A stretch of 64,000 nucleotides of DNA from Closterium sp. Naga37s-1 (lineage: Eukaryota > Streptophyta > Zygnematophyceae > Desmidiales > Closteriaceae): positions 4,139,001-4,203,000 of the forward strand of contig CANJKZ010000174.1 in assembly GCA_947471745.1 (NCBI GenBank), read 5' to 3'. The position numbers and the translations under genes were made by a program. Below, in pieces: positions 29,739-42,246 of the stretch (position 1 is the first letter of the stretch; each line of letters begins with the position of its first letter). The notes under the pieces are model-generated. The model made no database searches, was not told the origin of the DNA, and saw only the letters and a program-made list of their open reading frames with translations.

Positions 29739-31735
29739 TCACTCCCAAGGCCAGCTGGCAACAGCGTCACCCCCAAGTCCAGTCGGGACGGATGTCATCG
29801 CAACCGGTATCGTCGTCAGCGCCGCAGCATTATTAGCAAAAACGTTACCGGCAAAACCACGACCAGCAAAACCACCGGCAAATGCATTGCCGGGGAAAAC
29901 GTTTCTTCCAGACCCAGCAGCCGCCATAACAACCCTCTCTAACTCAACCACCCGTCGCTCCAGCGCATCTACATACCCCACAGCTCTATCCAGCATCGCA
30001 CACGTGTCCCCTCGCCCCCTCACCTTTGCCCTCAGCCTCTGCAGCCCCTCACTGATCCTCTCCCTCCTCCGCCGCTCCGCCATGCTCCGGCTCTTTATCC
30101 TCTTGTTCGGCGCCGAACCTGACTTCACGCCCTGGCACCGAGGCAACCACTCGTCGTCCGTGCCACACTCGTCTTGCATGGTGCCACGCTCTCGGCCCTT
30201 GGGATTATCTAGGCCATCTGAGCCCCACTCTGGCTGTTGTGCAAGCGCCGCTTCCCCAAGGTCTTCATCAGACTGCCACTGACCCGTGCCCTCCATTTCT
30301 TCCATGCCTTGCATGCCTCGCATGCCTTCTGTGCCTTCTTCCCCACCCACTTGCCCACTGCTGCTAGTTGCTGGACCGCCTGCCGAGCCTGCACCACCCA
30401 TGCCTGTGCCTGCCGAACCTGCACCGCCCGAGCCTGTGCGTGCCGAGCGTTCACCTCCCGTACCTGTGCCCGCCAAGCCAACGCTGCCTCGAGAGCGCTG
30501 ATTTCTGGCGTCCGGTGGCAGGGGCTGTGACGCTTGCTCACACCTCTGCTGCTGCTGTTGCTGCTGCAGCCGCTGCTGCTGGAACAGGAGGTGCCCTGCT
30601 GCCACCGCCATGCTGCCGTGAAGAGGAGACAAAGTAGAGTGTGCCGGTGCTGCCCCCTCTGGCGCTGCGTCTGCATCCCTCAAGAGCATGCCATCCAGTA
30701 CACCACTCTGATTCGCATGTCCGAGCACACTGCGGCTGTAGCAGCCGTTGCCGGGGGTCGGCCTGCCGTGCTGCCACTGGAGAGCGGCTGTAGCGCGGTC
30801 ATCCGGGGCCTCGGGGCTTCTCCTCTTCCTCCCACCGTCGCCAACATTCGCACCCGCAACGTTCACAGCAGCGCCGCTGAAAACGCCACTGTTGATGCCA
30901 TGCGCACGCATTGCGTTAAAACGAATCTCATTACTCAGAGCACTGGTGAGGCTCTTGTCAACACCACGCAGTGAAAAATCGACGTCATTCCCAACACCAC
31001 GCAGTGAAAAATCTGGGTCGTTCCGAACACCGTTGCCAATACCACTGGCGATACCGCTGCCACCACCACTGCTGCCACCACTGCCGCTCCTCTCCCCTCC
31101 CCGCCCGTCCATGCGTCCCATTACACCTACACCGTGGAGGTCAGGACTTGCTCCCGCGAGAAAAGGCGAGCCAGGTAAGAACCGGTGCTCCTCATTCCTT
31201 CCTTCCTGCTCCTGCTGCTCAGGCTGCCGCTGCTGCTCCTGCTGCTGCACTTGCGGCGATATAGGGTTCCCTAACATCTCTTGACCTCCCATCGCCCTCT
31301 GCCGCCTCTGTCTCTTCCGTGCGTTCTGCCTCAGCTTCTGCTGCGTCTGCTGCTGCGCCTGCTGCTCCTGCTGCTCCTCCACCTGCTTCAGCGCCAGCAG
31401 GAGGGCCAGCAGCTGCCGCCTCTCGTCCTCGCTGCCTGCTCCCATCTGCAGAGTCGCCATCACACGGCTCGACAGCACAGCCTGCGCCCTCCTCGCCTCC
31501 TCCCTCCTTGCCTCTGCTACAGCTGCTGCTGCGACTGCAGCTGCTACTGCTACCGACTTTTGAGTCGCGTCAAAAGCCACCTCCTCTTTCCTTGCCTTAG
31601 CTGCTCCTGCAGCCTCTTGCAGCTGCGGAGAGCGTGCTGCAGGCGCCGAGATGGGCTCGTTGGGCACGGGAATAACGGCCGCGGTATTCATCCGTGTGCT
31701 GTGCTCATGCTCCTGCTCTTGCTCATGGCTAGTAG

Positions 31736-31789
<54 letters not shown>

Positions 31790-32408
31790 CATAGCTTCCA
31801 TCCTCGTCAGGCAGGTCGCTGCTGCTGCTGCTGCTTCCCACCGCGTTCCCACGCGCTTCTTGCTGCTCCTCTGCTTGCTGCTGCCACGCCGACTGCTGCT
31901 GCTTTGCTTCCTGCTGTCGCAGCGAGCATGCGAGCTTCGAAAGGCCAACCAGCATGCGCTGTATCTGCACCTCACCGTCCGCTCCTTGCATCACAGCTGC
32001 AGCAGCTTCAGCAGGCCCTGTCAGCCCTGTCAGCAATCCCAGCCCCGCCGGCGCGGCCGCTTCACCAGCCGGCTCCGTTCCGCCCACAGCGGTCATCCGA
32101 GGCTCGGCAAGACGCTCGTTCAGCGGTTCGGCGTGAGGTTCGGCGTGCAGTAGCGCGAACCCCTCGTCGGGAAACCCGCGAGGGCCGGCTGGGGACCAGC
32201 CGAAGCGGGCTCTTGACTCCTCGGGGAGTGAACTCCGAGAAGCAGGCGCAGCCGGCGGCGGCGGGAGCGTGGCGTGCAGCGAAGCGAGCGGCGAAGGGAG
32301 GTCGTCCAATGCGAAAAGAGCGGCGGCGAGAGACTCTGACGTCCCGTCCGGCGCGGTGATGGTAGCGCTGCTGTTACTAGGCAGGGTCGAAGTGCTGTGA
32401 CTCGCCAT
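29739..32408 (-). CDS. bHLH transcription factor, tandem copy B (intact single frame)
   Basis: The ATG at 32408 (MASHSTSTLPSN) opens 889 codons to the TGA after WPWE at 29739. N-terminus: SLAAALFALDDLPSPLA. The middle is low complexity: an Asn-Gln dipeptide run (31735-31800, from tctggt repeats), poly-Gln (about 30540-30600) and Gly/Ser and Ala/Gly repeats. Near the C-terminus NKRIKSRSMAERRRRERISE begins the basic region and helix 1, followed by a loop and AMLDRAVGYVDALERRVVELE, then an Ala/Gly/Phe-rich tail. A nuclear, DNA-binding role is inferred from the family. It is much longer than typical plant FBH-like proteins because of the repeats. It is the intact partner of copy A and lies in the same orientation about 4.2 kb away. 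Confidence 0.85.
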
Positions 32409-34902
32409 GATTGGTAGCTGGCGTCGGCCTTTGTAGCAGGCTAGCACAACTTGTAGCAGTAACAAACGGCTTCAGGCGCTTCACAAAGTTGTGAGCTCAG
32501 CTGGGGGTTGCTCCTAGCAGAGGTGGAGGTGAGCGGCGATCTCGAGATGTTGGGCCAGACGCGTGGTATCAGTGTTGATAGCTTGTGGGAACTTGTCGTG
32601 GTTGTGAGGAGCCTGATGGAATTGAGCTGGGGATTGACGCTTACTGTTTCAACTTCTGCGGAGGGGTTTGTGAAGACTCGGAGTTGGAGTTTCTAGATGG
32701 CGTTAATATGGCGTTTTGAGACGTCTTAAGACTCAGCTGTGTCCAGCGGGCCGCGGATGATGGGTTGTGAACAAGTCTTGGATGGCGTCGGAATGGTGGG
32801 CCGCGGGCGGGCGACGATGTAAGGCTTACACTCCAGAATTCAGCAGATGTGATTGCAAACTTGATTGATTGGAACAAGTAGCTTCTTGATGAGGAAGATA
32901 CTAGCTAGGGATCCCGGAAATGAGGATCTGGTGAAGAAAGAAACGCCTCTTGAGAAATAGTAGAGGAACGTTACTACTAGCGTAATCAGAACTCGAGCGA
33001 TCCGATCGGAAGGATCGCACGAAATACCCACCCACTCGCAGCGCCGACATGAGCGCGAGGAAGAGAGAGAGAAGTGAGAGGAGCTTCGAGAGTCGAGAGT
33101 GAGGAGGAGCGCGGGAAAGGCATTTGCATGGAAAGTGAGAGAATCCGGGCCGAATCAAATCGTAACGAGCAGCGGACAGCGCGACTGCGTCGTAATCCAC
33201 CGCGTTGCTGCCATCGCGGCGCCATCCGGCCATCGTGTAGTGCGTCTGGCGGCTCACAGAGCAAGCGCCATCGAGCTGTGACAGTCTCCCCCGTACAGTT
33301 CAGTTTTTGACGGCAGTTAACCGCCATCGCGTGGGAACCACACAAGGCGTATGATCAGATGATGTCGTGGCCCCCACTCTCCCACCATATCTCGTCGCAT
33401 ACAGTCCGTTCTGTACCTCGAATCGCAAATCGCATTACAGGCAAAGTACACTGTACTACAGTCTGACATCCAGACGATGCGGATAGCTGTATGCTGCACC
33501 GAATAATGAGATTCGGATCTAGTTTCTACGTGCGCTGGCAGCGGTCAACGGCTCACCCCGTGCGAGTTATGATGCAGCGAGCTGGATCGAGCTGGATAAT
33601 AGTGCTGGAAAGCTTGAAGGCCAAGCAGTGAGCTGGAAACCATGAGCGCTAAGTCTGTGATGAGTTGAGAGCCTAGGCTCAAGGTGCTGGAGTGGGTCCC
33701 AATTGGAAGATACGTGTACAGTACCACACCCAGTTACTAATTTCAGCGATCTATTTCAAATGCCCGGAAGTTTGGGATATGGTTCTAGGGCATGGAGGCT
33801 TTCTAGGGTTTGTTCGAAGAGGAGATGGAGAAGGTGGTCATCAATTCTTAGTAACAAGTGGTCCCTCAGTCACAAGTATGCGTAGTACAGTTCTTTCCCA
33901 ACCACACCTTCTTGGCTGTAATGCCAGAGCTCCCTACGTTTGTAAATTCCTTGGCATACTTATATTTTAGGAAAATGTGTTCGAAGTACTGGTATGGCCA
34001 ATTGGATTCAAACTGGAACGCCGCCACCACAAATTCCGAAACTCGAAGCACAACCAAAAAGGAAGCTCACTTCCTCCCCCACACACTCCCAGTCCGAATG
34101 AGCCTTTTGAGTGTGTACAGCGATAAAATTAAGCATACAGTAAATAAAAGCGCGTTGTTGTGAGTTGCGCAGCAGGGGATACCGAGGTGAGGTTGTACGC
34201 GTTCTGACTGACTTTTCTTCGAACCCGCGTACAGTGTAACTGCAAGAAACGCTCATTCACAGTAGTTTCCTATTCTGCTGTACGGAGCAGAAAGTTCACG
34301 AAAGCTGGCGAAGCGGCATGTTTCTCGCGACAGTGCTGCAGTTGGATGGCGACCCTTCGCGAAACGGGTCTCCTCGTTCTCGATCATGGCAAGTGTAGGT
34401 GAGGCGTTTCAAACGCATGTGCTTGTGCACGTGATTTTTAGGAGTTTGTTTTCCCCACGAACAAAATCCGGCGATGAAGGACCAGTAGACGGTTGAAGGC
34501 GATTGTGCACTGTCGTGCCTTGTCTTGTGCGGTATTTCATGCGAAATTCGGTCCCAAATCCTTCGAAGATCTAAGAAGCAAATCTTATAATAGTTGGTAT
34601 AACGCCTCAAAGGGTACTGGTACAATTCGTGTGATATACTCGGTAACTGCAAGCTTACGTTTTAATGGAATACACATAACCTGCAAAAAGAGTGGCAATG
34701 GAACAATACATTTTATCAGGTTCACGTAGTGTTTCAGATTTCTATTTTACATACGGTACATGGATAGTTATTTTCGTTCAATCCTGGAGACATTGGTTCC
34801 CTCGTTTTCATGTTAATTAACGACTCAAATAACAAAGTTACATGTGATTTACCAGTAAAAGGATCCTTTTCAACCCAACAAGGGTGAAGGCATGCAGAAG
34901 GG
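32409..34902. repeat. Upstream arm of segmental duplication, copy B, plus unassigned DNA
   Basis: Collinear with 27798-29100: gttgctgccatcgcggcgcc (33204), aaccgccatcgcgtggga (about 33319), tgcgctggcagcggtcaac (33531), gctggaaagcttgaagg (about 33604) and aaacgcatgtgcttgtgcacgtgat (34409-34433). After about 34.44 kb no match was seen. The final 5 bases (34898-34902, aaggg) are the left target duplication of Copia-A. Confidence 0.75.
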
Positions 34903-35125
34903 TGTTGGAAACATATAGTTCGCGCTTCTGATGTGTCGAACACTACAACGTATGCGAAGTGAACTACAACGAAGCAACAGCGACTCAACCAAAGCGGTTG
35001 AAAGAAAGACAACAGCAAGAGGTTAAGTGAAGGTCATAGATCAACGACCTTTGACTCGCCGAAAAGCAGAGCAACAGCAAGGACACATAACTGACTCACT
35101 ATTGAGCAGTTATCCGAGTCGTCGC
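34903..35125 (+). repeat. Copia-A 5' LTR, first part
   Basis: Matches 59244-59466 of the 3' LTR almost base for base (tgttggaaacat, then agttcgcgcttctgatgtgt) until gtcgtcgc, where the inserted cluster begins. About 17 differences in 223 bp by eye. Confidence 0.95.
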
Positions 35126-35457
35126 CAGGCCCTACGACATCAGGAATATTTCCTTGAAATCCCTAATTTTCAGGGATTTTTTTGTACCTACGGTACCCTG
35201 ATTTTCCAGTGTCCGGATTTTTGGGGGACTGTTTTATAAGCCTTTAGGGGCGAGATGACTCTGAACTTTCAGGTTTTTTTTTTAATGGACACTGATTACA
35301 CTACGTTGTAACGAAACTGATACCGGATGCGATTCCTACACGTTCCGAGTGTAGTTGCCCGGAAGTACAGGGAATCCCAGATTCCCGCGGTCTCAGCACC
35401 GCCTGGCGGTGACTACCAGACAAATATGCCCCGTGTTATTCGCTTTGAGGGCTGCTT
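35126..35457. other. Unassigned DNA at the left end of the inserted cluster
   Basis: 332 bp between the broken Copia-A LTR and the first recognisable Copia-C LTR. It contains gaaatccctaattttcaggga, a small inverted repeat. It may be a degraded element end. Nothing more could be assigned. Confidence 0.4.
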
Positions 35458-35596
35458 TGTCAAACATATGTGTATATATGTTATAGTTTGGTTAGGCTTA
35501 GTGGGGTACTCACTGTGGGGTACAACCCCTTAGGTTTCTCCTTTGTACCTTTCCCTTCGATAGTCGACACCCAGCTTTTCCCGTAAGATTCTAACA
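35458..35596 (+). repeat. Copia-C 5' LTR (about 139 bp)
   Basis: Short LTR with TG...CA ends. It shares the gtggggtac and ttctaaca motifs with the other short LTRs at 45074, 46242, 49471 and 56776. The 3' end is fixed by the primer-binding site that follows directly. Confidence 0.75.
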
Positions 35597-35608
35597 TGGT
35601 ATAGAGCA
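35597..35608 (+). other. Copia-C primer-binding site (initiator Met tRNA type)
   Basis: tggtatagagca follows the LTR directly and matches the usual plant copia site TGGTATCAGAGC except for a missing C. Confidence 0.8.
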
Positions 35609-36009
35609 TAGGTCCTTAGGACCTAGGATTAGGGCCCACCACGATTGGCTGTCTTACCTAGTGCCTACGCGCGCCTCGGCTGCCCGCGCGCGCCTCGGGC
35701 GGTCCTTTTTTTCCCACGTGCGCCGTCTCAGCAGCCCGCGTAGCCCGTTTCGGCCCCGCCTGTACGCCCCTTAAGCCGCCCGTGCGAAACCTGATTAGGC
35801 CACGCCAGCGCGGCCCGTCGCCCAGCGTAGCCCGTAGCTTAGCGACCAGCCCGCAGCCGCACGTAGAATGCAGCCGCGCACGCTGCCTGTAGCCACGCAC
35901 AGCCCGCAGCTGCAAGCAGCCCGCAGCTCGCGCAGTCCGTCGCCGCACGTAGCCTGCGGCCGCGCGCGCTGCCCGTAGCCACGCGCAGCCTGCAGCCTCG
36001 TGCAGCAAG

Positions 36010-36960
36010 CCGCCACACGCAGCCCTCAGGACGCTCCTGCGTGCTGCCTGCTGCCTGCTTGCTGCTTGCTGCCTGCTGCCGCCTGCCTGCTTGCTGCCTG
36101 CTGCCGCCTGCCTACAGCCTGCCTGCTGCCTGCCTGCTGCTTGCTGCCTACAGCCTGCCTGCCTGCCTGCTTGCCGCCTGCCTGCTGCCTGCCTGCTGCC
36201 GCCTGCCTGCTTACTGCCTGCAGCCTGCCTGCCTGCCTGCTTGCTGCCTGCTGCCGCCTACCTGCAGCCTGCCTGCCTGCTGCCGCCTGCCTGCTTGCTG
36301 CCTGCAGCCTACCTGCCTGCCTGCTTGCTGCCTACTGCCGCCTGCCTGCAACCTGCCTGCTGCCTGCCTGCTGCCTGCCTGCTGCCTGCCTGCTACTTGC
36401 TGTCTGCTGCCGCCTGCCTTCTTGCTGCCTGCTGCCGCCTGCCTGCCGCCTGCCTGCCTGCCTGCTTGCTGCCTGCTGCCGCCTGCCTGCAGCTTGCCTG
36501 CTGCCTGCCTGCTGCTTGCTGCCCCTGCCTCCTGCCTCTGCCTCCTGCCTCCTACTTGGTGCCTGCTGCCTCTGCCTGTTTACTGCCTGCAGCCTGCCTG
36601 CCTGCCTGCTTGCTGCCTGCTGCCGCCTGCCTGCAGCCTGCCTGCCTGCTGCCGCCTGCCTGCTTGCTGCCTGCAGCCTACCTGCCTGCCTGCTTGCTGC
36701 CTACTGCCGCCTGCCTGCAACCTGCCTGCTGCCTGCCTGCTGCCTGCCTGCTACTTGCTGCCTGCTGCCGCCTGCCTGCTTGCTGCCTGCTGCCGCCTGC
36801 CTGCCGCCTGCCTGCCTGCCTGCTTGCTGCCTGCTGCCGCCTGCCTGCAGCTTGCCTGCTGCCTGCCTGCTGCTTGCTGCCCCTGCCTCCTGCCTCTGCC
36901 TCCTGCCTCCTACTTGGTGCCTGCTGCCTCTGCCTGCTGCCTGCTGCCTCCTGCCTTAAG
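36010..36960 (+). repeat. CTGCCTG-type repeat leader of Copia-C
   Basis: Almost pure ctgcctgc/ctgctgccgc repetition over 950 bp between the primer-binding site and gag, with a higher-order duplication of about 360 bp (cctacttggtgcctgctgcc at 36551 and about 36909). All plus frames are open as Leu/Pro/Cys/Ala repeats. This is leader, not coding sequence. Confidence 0.92.
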
Positions 36961-36965
36961 CCAAT

Positions 36966-39900
36966 ATGGCGACGCCTAACGTTCTAGTGTTCGAGCCTGG
37001 CGGTCGTCCCATCGAGTTCACTGTGTGGTTAGACGATCTCCAGCTGTTCCTTCTGACTGATTCCAAAGATGGCGTTTCCCTGTTTGATTACGTCTCTGGC
37101 ACTGCCGTTGCTCCTGCTGCTGATGCTCCTGCTCTAGAACGCTCCCAGTGGCAGACTCGTGATGCTGCTGCACGCCTAGCTATTAGGAACCACCTGCCGA
37201 TTACTGAGCGAGCGCATTTCAGCCAGCACAGAACTGCTAAGACACTGTACGACGCTGTAGTTGCGCGCTACTCCTCCCCGGCCACTGCAGCCATAGGTCG
37301 ACTCATGCTACCGTACCTGTTCCCCGATCTTTCCTCGTTCACCACTGCTGAGGACCTAGTTTCTCACCTGCGCGCTACTGACTCTCGCTTTCGTGCCGCC
37401 CTTTCAGCCGAGTTCTGCGCCGCAACCCCCCCCCCCCGATGTACTTCACTCTCTATTTCCTCGTCACCCGCCTCCCTGACACTCTTAGCTCTGTCAGGGA
37501 CCACTTCCTAGCGCTAGACCCCACCACTCTCACTGTCGACGACTTCGAGAAGCACCTCCTCGCAGCAGAGAAGAACATCCTCGCTGTAGGTGCTGCTCGT
37601 GGCACTCCTCGCTCTCCCCTCTTTGAGGGGTGCTCCCCCTCCCCTCTCACCCCCTCCTACGCCTCCGCAGCTGCTGCTCACGACTACCTTGGTGCTGAGG
37701 GGGTCGGAGCTGCTTCCGCTCCCAGTGGGAAGCGTCGCAGCGGCAGGGGCGGCAGGGGTGGCAGGGGCGGTGGGGGTGGAGGTGGTGGAGGTGGTGGAGG
37801 TGGTGGAGGTGGAGGCGGTGGTGGGGGTGGTCGTGGGGGTGGAGGCGGTGGAGGTGGTGGTGGGGGCGGCGGAGGCACTGGGAGCGGTGGAGGCGGCAGC
37901 AGCGGAGGTGGGGGAGGAGGGAGCGGTGGTGGCAGTGGTGGTCAGGGCCAGCAGCAGCCGCAGCAGCAGCAGCAGCATCAGCGTCAGCGCCAGACCCCCA
38001 CTTCCCAACAGCTTCTTGACTGGTATGCCGGGCGTGGGGCTTCTGGGGGTCCTGGTCGCTGCCCCTATATCATCCGCACAGGTCCCCGCGCTGGTCGCCA
38101 GTGCACAGGTTTTCACACTGAGCAGCGCTGCTTCGCTCGACTTAGCGACGCCTGGCGCGCCAAGTTTCCTGATGCTACTGAGTTCCCCAACTGGGCAGAC
38201 TTACTTAGGCGTGATGTACCTATCTTTGATCTTGACTATGAGGCAATTCTTGCTGCTATGTATGCCTTGTCTGTTAGTGCTGAGGGTGACTGCTACTTGT
38301 GTGTGCCGCCGGATCCTGGTATAGCCCCTGGTATAGCCCCTGCAGCACTAGGTGCTTGTGAGTCTGCTCCCCTTGGTACTGCGCCTGCACAGGCTTTGCA
38401 CACCTTTACACTTGACTCTGGTGCTTCCCGCTGTTTCTTTCGCGACAGTACCACAGTCACTCCCCTCTCTGCACCTGTTCCTGTCTCACTGGCTGACCCC
38501 TCTGGGGGCCCAGTGCTTGCACGGTCTTCCACTGTGCTTCCGTGTCCGGCGGTCCCGTCTGGTGAGCTGTCTGGTCTCCACCTCCCCTCGTTCTCTACGA
38601 ACTTGGTGAGTAACGCTGTCCTCCAGGATGCGGGGGTTGACACCTTCACCCCTGGCCGGCAGCGTGTGGCGATTTGCACGTGCTCCCAGACTGGTCGCCA
38701 CCTGGCCACGTTCACTCGTGCGCCGGGGTCCAGTCTGTACACCCTCACCACTGCGTCACGCTCCGCCCCTTTGTCTCCCCAGTTGCACGCGTCTGCTCAG
38801 GTAGCTACATAGTGTGAGTGTCGCCGGCTGTCGCACGACACTCTCCTGTGGCACCACCGCCTTGGTCACCCCTCCCTGCCTCGTCTACGCAGCATGCACT
38901 CCCGCCTCCTGGTTTCTGGGCTTCCCAGGTCTCTGCCTCCCCTCCCTCCCTCGCCTGCGCCGCCCTGCATTCCCTGCGTCCAGGGGCGGCAGTGCGCCGC
39001 TCCTCACTCCTCCTCGTTCCCTCCCATAGAGGCTCCACTACAGACTCTCCACCTGGACGTGTGGGGCCCAGCCCGCGTCCGTGGACAGGGCCACGAGCGG
39101 TACTTCCTGCTGGTTTTCGACGACTACACGCGCTACACCACGGTCTTCCCCTTGCAGCGCAAGGGGGATGTCCCTGCTGTTTTGATCCCCTGGATCCGCG
39201 CTACTCGTCTCCAGCTTCGCGAGCGGTTCCAGTCGGACTTTCCTGTCCTGCGTCTGCACTCGGACAGAGGTGGTGAGTTCTCCTCAGACCTCTTGGCAGC
39301 CTTCTGTGCGGAGCACGGCATCCGCCAGACTTTCACGCTTCCGGCCTCTCCGCAGCAGAATGGGGTTGCTGAGCGCCGCATTGGCTTAGTCATGGAAGTC
39401 GCTCGTACCTCCATGATCCATGCGGCTGCCCCCCATTTTCTGTGGCCTTTTGCGGTCCGGTACGCCGCGCATCAGCTCAACCTTTGGCCCCGTGTCTCCT
39501 TGCCGGAGACCTCGCCCACACTGCTGTGGACGGGGAAGGTTGGCGACGCGTCGCGTTTCCGGGTCTGGGGTGCTCGTGCCTTTGTCCGCGATACCACTGC
39601 GGACAAGCTCTCCCCTCGCGCCATTCCTTGCGTCTTCCTTGGCTTTGTCCTTGACGCGCCTGGCTGGCAGTTCTACGACCCCCCCTTGCGCCGTGTCTTT
39701 GCATCTCAGGACGTCACCTTTGACGAGTCCGCCCCCTTTTACCGCCTCTTCCCCTACCGCACTGCTCCTCGCCCCCCCCCGCCGCTCTTTCTCGCCCCAG
39801 GTCCTCCCCAGGTAGACCCCCTCCCCGCGCCAGGTCCTGCTCCTTCAGGTGTCTCTCAGGTAGACCCCCCTGCACCTGCGCCTGTTGAGGTCACTGGTGA

Positions 39901-40918
39901 CTCCGGTCCTGCTGCGAGTGGCGCTATCCCTGGGGGTGCGGAGCTTGGGGGTGCTGAGTCTGGGGGTGCTGAGCGTGTGGAGCCTGGAGGTGCTGAGCCT
40001 GCGCGTGAGGAGCCTGGAGGTGCTGCGTCTCGTGGTACTACGTCTGGAGGTGCTGCGCCTGTGTGTGCGGAGCCTGGGGGTGCTGAGTCTGGGGGTGAGT
40101 CGCCTGAGGGTTCTGAGACTGCTGTTCCGCGGTCTCCTTGGAGTAGCCGTCTTCGTCCGCGTGTGCCCCTCACCTCCCAGCAGCTGCACGACTGGTACGG
40201 ACGCCGTCAGCGTCCCACTTCTGCACCTCAGGGCTCTCCTGCTGGAGGTTCTTCTGCTGGTGTCGCTGGTCCCGGAGGTGCTCGTACTGGGAGTGCTGGA
40301 CCTGCTGGGGCTGGTGGTGGTGCTACTGGAGGTCCTGGAGCTACTGGCGGTGCTGGAGCTGCTGAGGGTACTGGAGCTGCTGGAGGTGCTGGAGGTGCTG
40401 GAGCTGCTGGAGGTGCTGGAGCTGCTGGAGGTGCTGGAGCTGCTGGAGGTGCTGGAGCTGCTGGGGGTGCTGGAGCTGCTGGAGGTACTGGCGCTGCTGG
40501 AGGGGCTGGTGCTACTCGTGCTGGTGGCACTGCTCAGCCGTGCCTGTTCTTTGCTCCGCCGTCTCCGTCGTCTCAGCCACCACCTGACTCTGCACTTCGC
40601 CAGGTTCTCAGTCTTCCCTCGTCTACTGGTCTTCCGTTACAGCCTGACTCACCGCTGCCTGCTCCTTCTCCGTACACAGAGCAGCCTGGTGGCCTTGCAG
40701 AGCGTCGTGAGCCTGCGTCGCGTCCTGTCTCCCCTGTCTGTACCGGTCGTCGTGTTCCTCGTCAGAGCCAGCCGGCTGTCTCCGGCCCTCCCCTTGTCGT
40801 TCGTCGTCCTTCCTCTCCTTCTCCGCGTGTTCCTCTGCCGCCTCCCCCTGCGTCCTCTCTGCCTGTCGTTGCTGACCCTGCGTCTGACCGGTTTCGTGCT
40901 GAGCACTCTGGGTCGACC
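36966..40918 (+). pseudogene. Copia-C gag-protease-integrase (disrupted)
   Basis: Gag starts at ATG 36966 (MATPNVLVFEPGGRPI). A run of 12 C at 37426-37437 shifts the frame, which resumes at 37439 (MYFTLYFLVTRLPD). A Gly-rich linker (37740-37945) precedes a Cys/His motif CPYIIRT...QC-GFHTEQRC (38060-38130), then protease (FTLDSGASRCFFRDS, 38401-38447). A single TAG at 38810-38812 interrupts the frame just before the integrase Zn motif (HHRLGHPSLPRL...CIPC). The integrase core has DDYTRY, LHSDRGGEF and QQNGVAERR. It ends in an Ala/Gly/Thr-rich linker (40320-40530) cut at the poly-G. RT is absent. Confidence 0.9.
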
Positions 40919-40943
40919 GGGGGGGGGGGGGGGGGGGGGGGGG
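40919..40943. repeat. 25-nt poly-G at the head-to-head junction of two copia elements
   Basis: An uninterrupted G run between plus-strand Copia-C and minus-strand Copia-D. Read on the minus strand it is the Pro codon run (VPVPPPPP) of the Copia-D post-integrase linker. Confidence 0.95.
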
Positions 40944-42240
40944 ACTGGTACCAGGAAGAGAGGTGCGAGGGGGATAGGGTGGGAAGCGTGTGGGTGAAGC
41001 CTGTAGTAACAGACAGACTCGTCAAAGGTGACGTCCTGGGAGGAGAAGACTCGACACGAGCTCGGGTGGTAGAACTGCCACGGCGGGGCGTCGGTGGGGA
41101 AGCCAAGGAAGACGCAGCGAAGAGTGCGAGGGGAGAGCTTGCTCGCAATGGTATCGCGAACAAGAGAGAGCGTGCCCCAGACCCGAAACACCGACGCATC
41201 GCCAACCTGTCCTGTCCAACGGGGTGTGGGTGAGGTCTCTGGAAAAGAGACACGGGGCCAGAGGTTGAGCTGATGCGCAGCGTATCGGACCACAAATGGC
41301 CACAGAAAATGGGGAGCAGCCGCATGGATCATGGAGGTACGAGCAACGTCCATGATCAAGCCAATGCGACGCTCAGCAATCCCATTTTGCTGAGGAGAGG
41401 CCGGAAGTGTGAACGACTGGCGGATGCCCTCGTCTCAACAGAACCCCGCAAGGAGGTCAGAAGAGAACTCACCGCCCCTGTCAGAGAGCAGACACAGGAC
41501 TGGCAAGTCCCGACTAAACCGATCGCGCAGCTGGCGACGAGTAGCACGGATCCAGGGGATCAAAACACCACTGACGTTCGCCTTGCGACGCAAGGGGAAG
41601 ACAGTGGTGTAGCGTGTGTAGTCGTCAACAACCACCAGGAAGTAGCGCTCCTGGTCCGTTCCACCGATGGGGGCCGGGCCTCACACGTCCATGTGGAGAG
41701 TCTGCAGGGGAGCAGTGGTCGGAGGAAACTCGGAGGAGTGCGGAGCGGCGCGCTGCCGCCCCTCGACGCAGGGAAGGCAGGGCGGGGCAGGCGAGCGCGG
41801 GAGGGAGGGCAGGGACCTGGGAAGCCCAGAGAAAAGGAGACGGGAGTGCATGCTGCGGAGACGCGGCAATGAGGGGTGACCGAGGCGGTGGTGCCAGAGG
41901 AGATTCTGGTGGGAGAGTACCCGACACGAGCAGGACGCTGCAAGCTGACCAGACGCAGACACCTGACTCGACGCAGTCACTTGACCTGACTCAGCCACCT
42001 GTGTAGACGCAGTGGTCAGTGTGTACAGACTAGACCCAGGCCGTCCAGTGAACGTAGCTAGGTGACGGCCAGTCCGGGAGCACATACAGATCGCCACACG
42101 CTGCCCTCATGGAGTAAAGGTGTCAACCCATACATCTTGAAGAGCAGCGTTGCTCACCAAGTTCATGGAGAACGTGGGGAGGTGGAGACCTGACAGAGAA
42201 CCGGAGGGAACTGCTGGACACGAAAGGACAGTGGAGGCTC
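40944..42240 (-). pseudogene. Copia-D integrase remnant
   Basis: Minus-strand frames with several stops: the Zn region (WHHRLGHPSLPRLR...PCLPC) at about 41950-41760, VVDDYTRYTTVFPLRR at 41633, SDRGGEFSSDLLAGF at about 41480, then ARTSMIHAAAPHFLWPF to TFDESVCYYRL at 41350-41000. Stops at 41680, near 41434 and in the protease part show it is dead. Confidence 0.88.
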
Positions 42241-42246
42241 GTGCGA

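Larger units (their letters stand above)
35458..40943 (+). mobile_element. Copia-C: 5' part of a Ty1/copia element (LTR-gag-PR-IN)
   Basis: Begins with a short LTR (35458-35596, TGTCAAAC...TCTAACA), then the primer-binding site, a long simple-repeat leader, and gag-protease-integrase from 36966. It stops in the Ser/Pro-rich linker after integrase, at a 25-nt poly-G (40919-40943), where it joins Copia-D in opposite orientation. RT, RNase H and the 3' LTR are missing. Confidence 0.88.

Noticed and set aside
36000-36987. Three overlapping Leu/Pro/Cys-rich frames of about 300 codons
   Set aside because: Repeat leader of Copia-C, open in all three plus frames.
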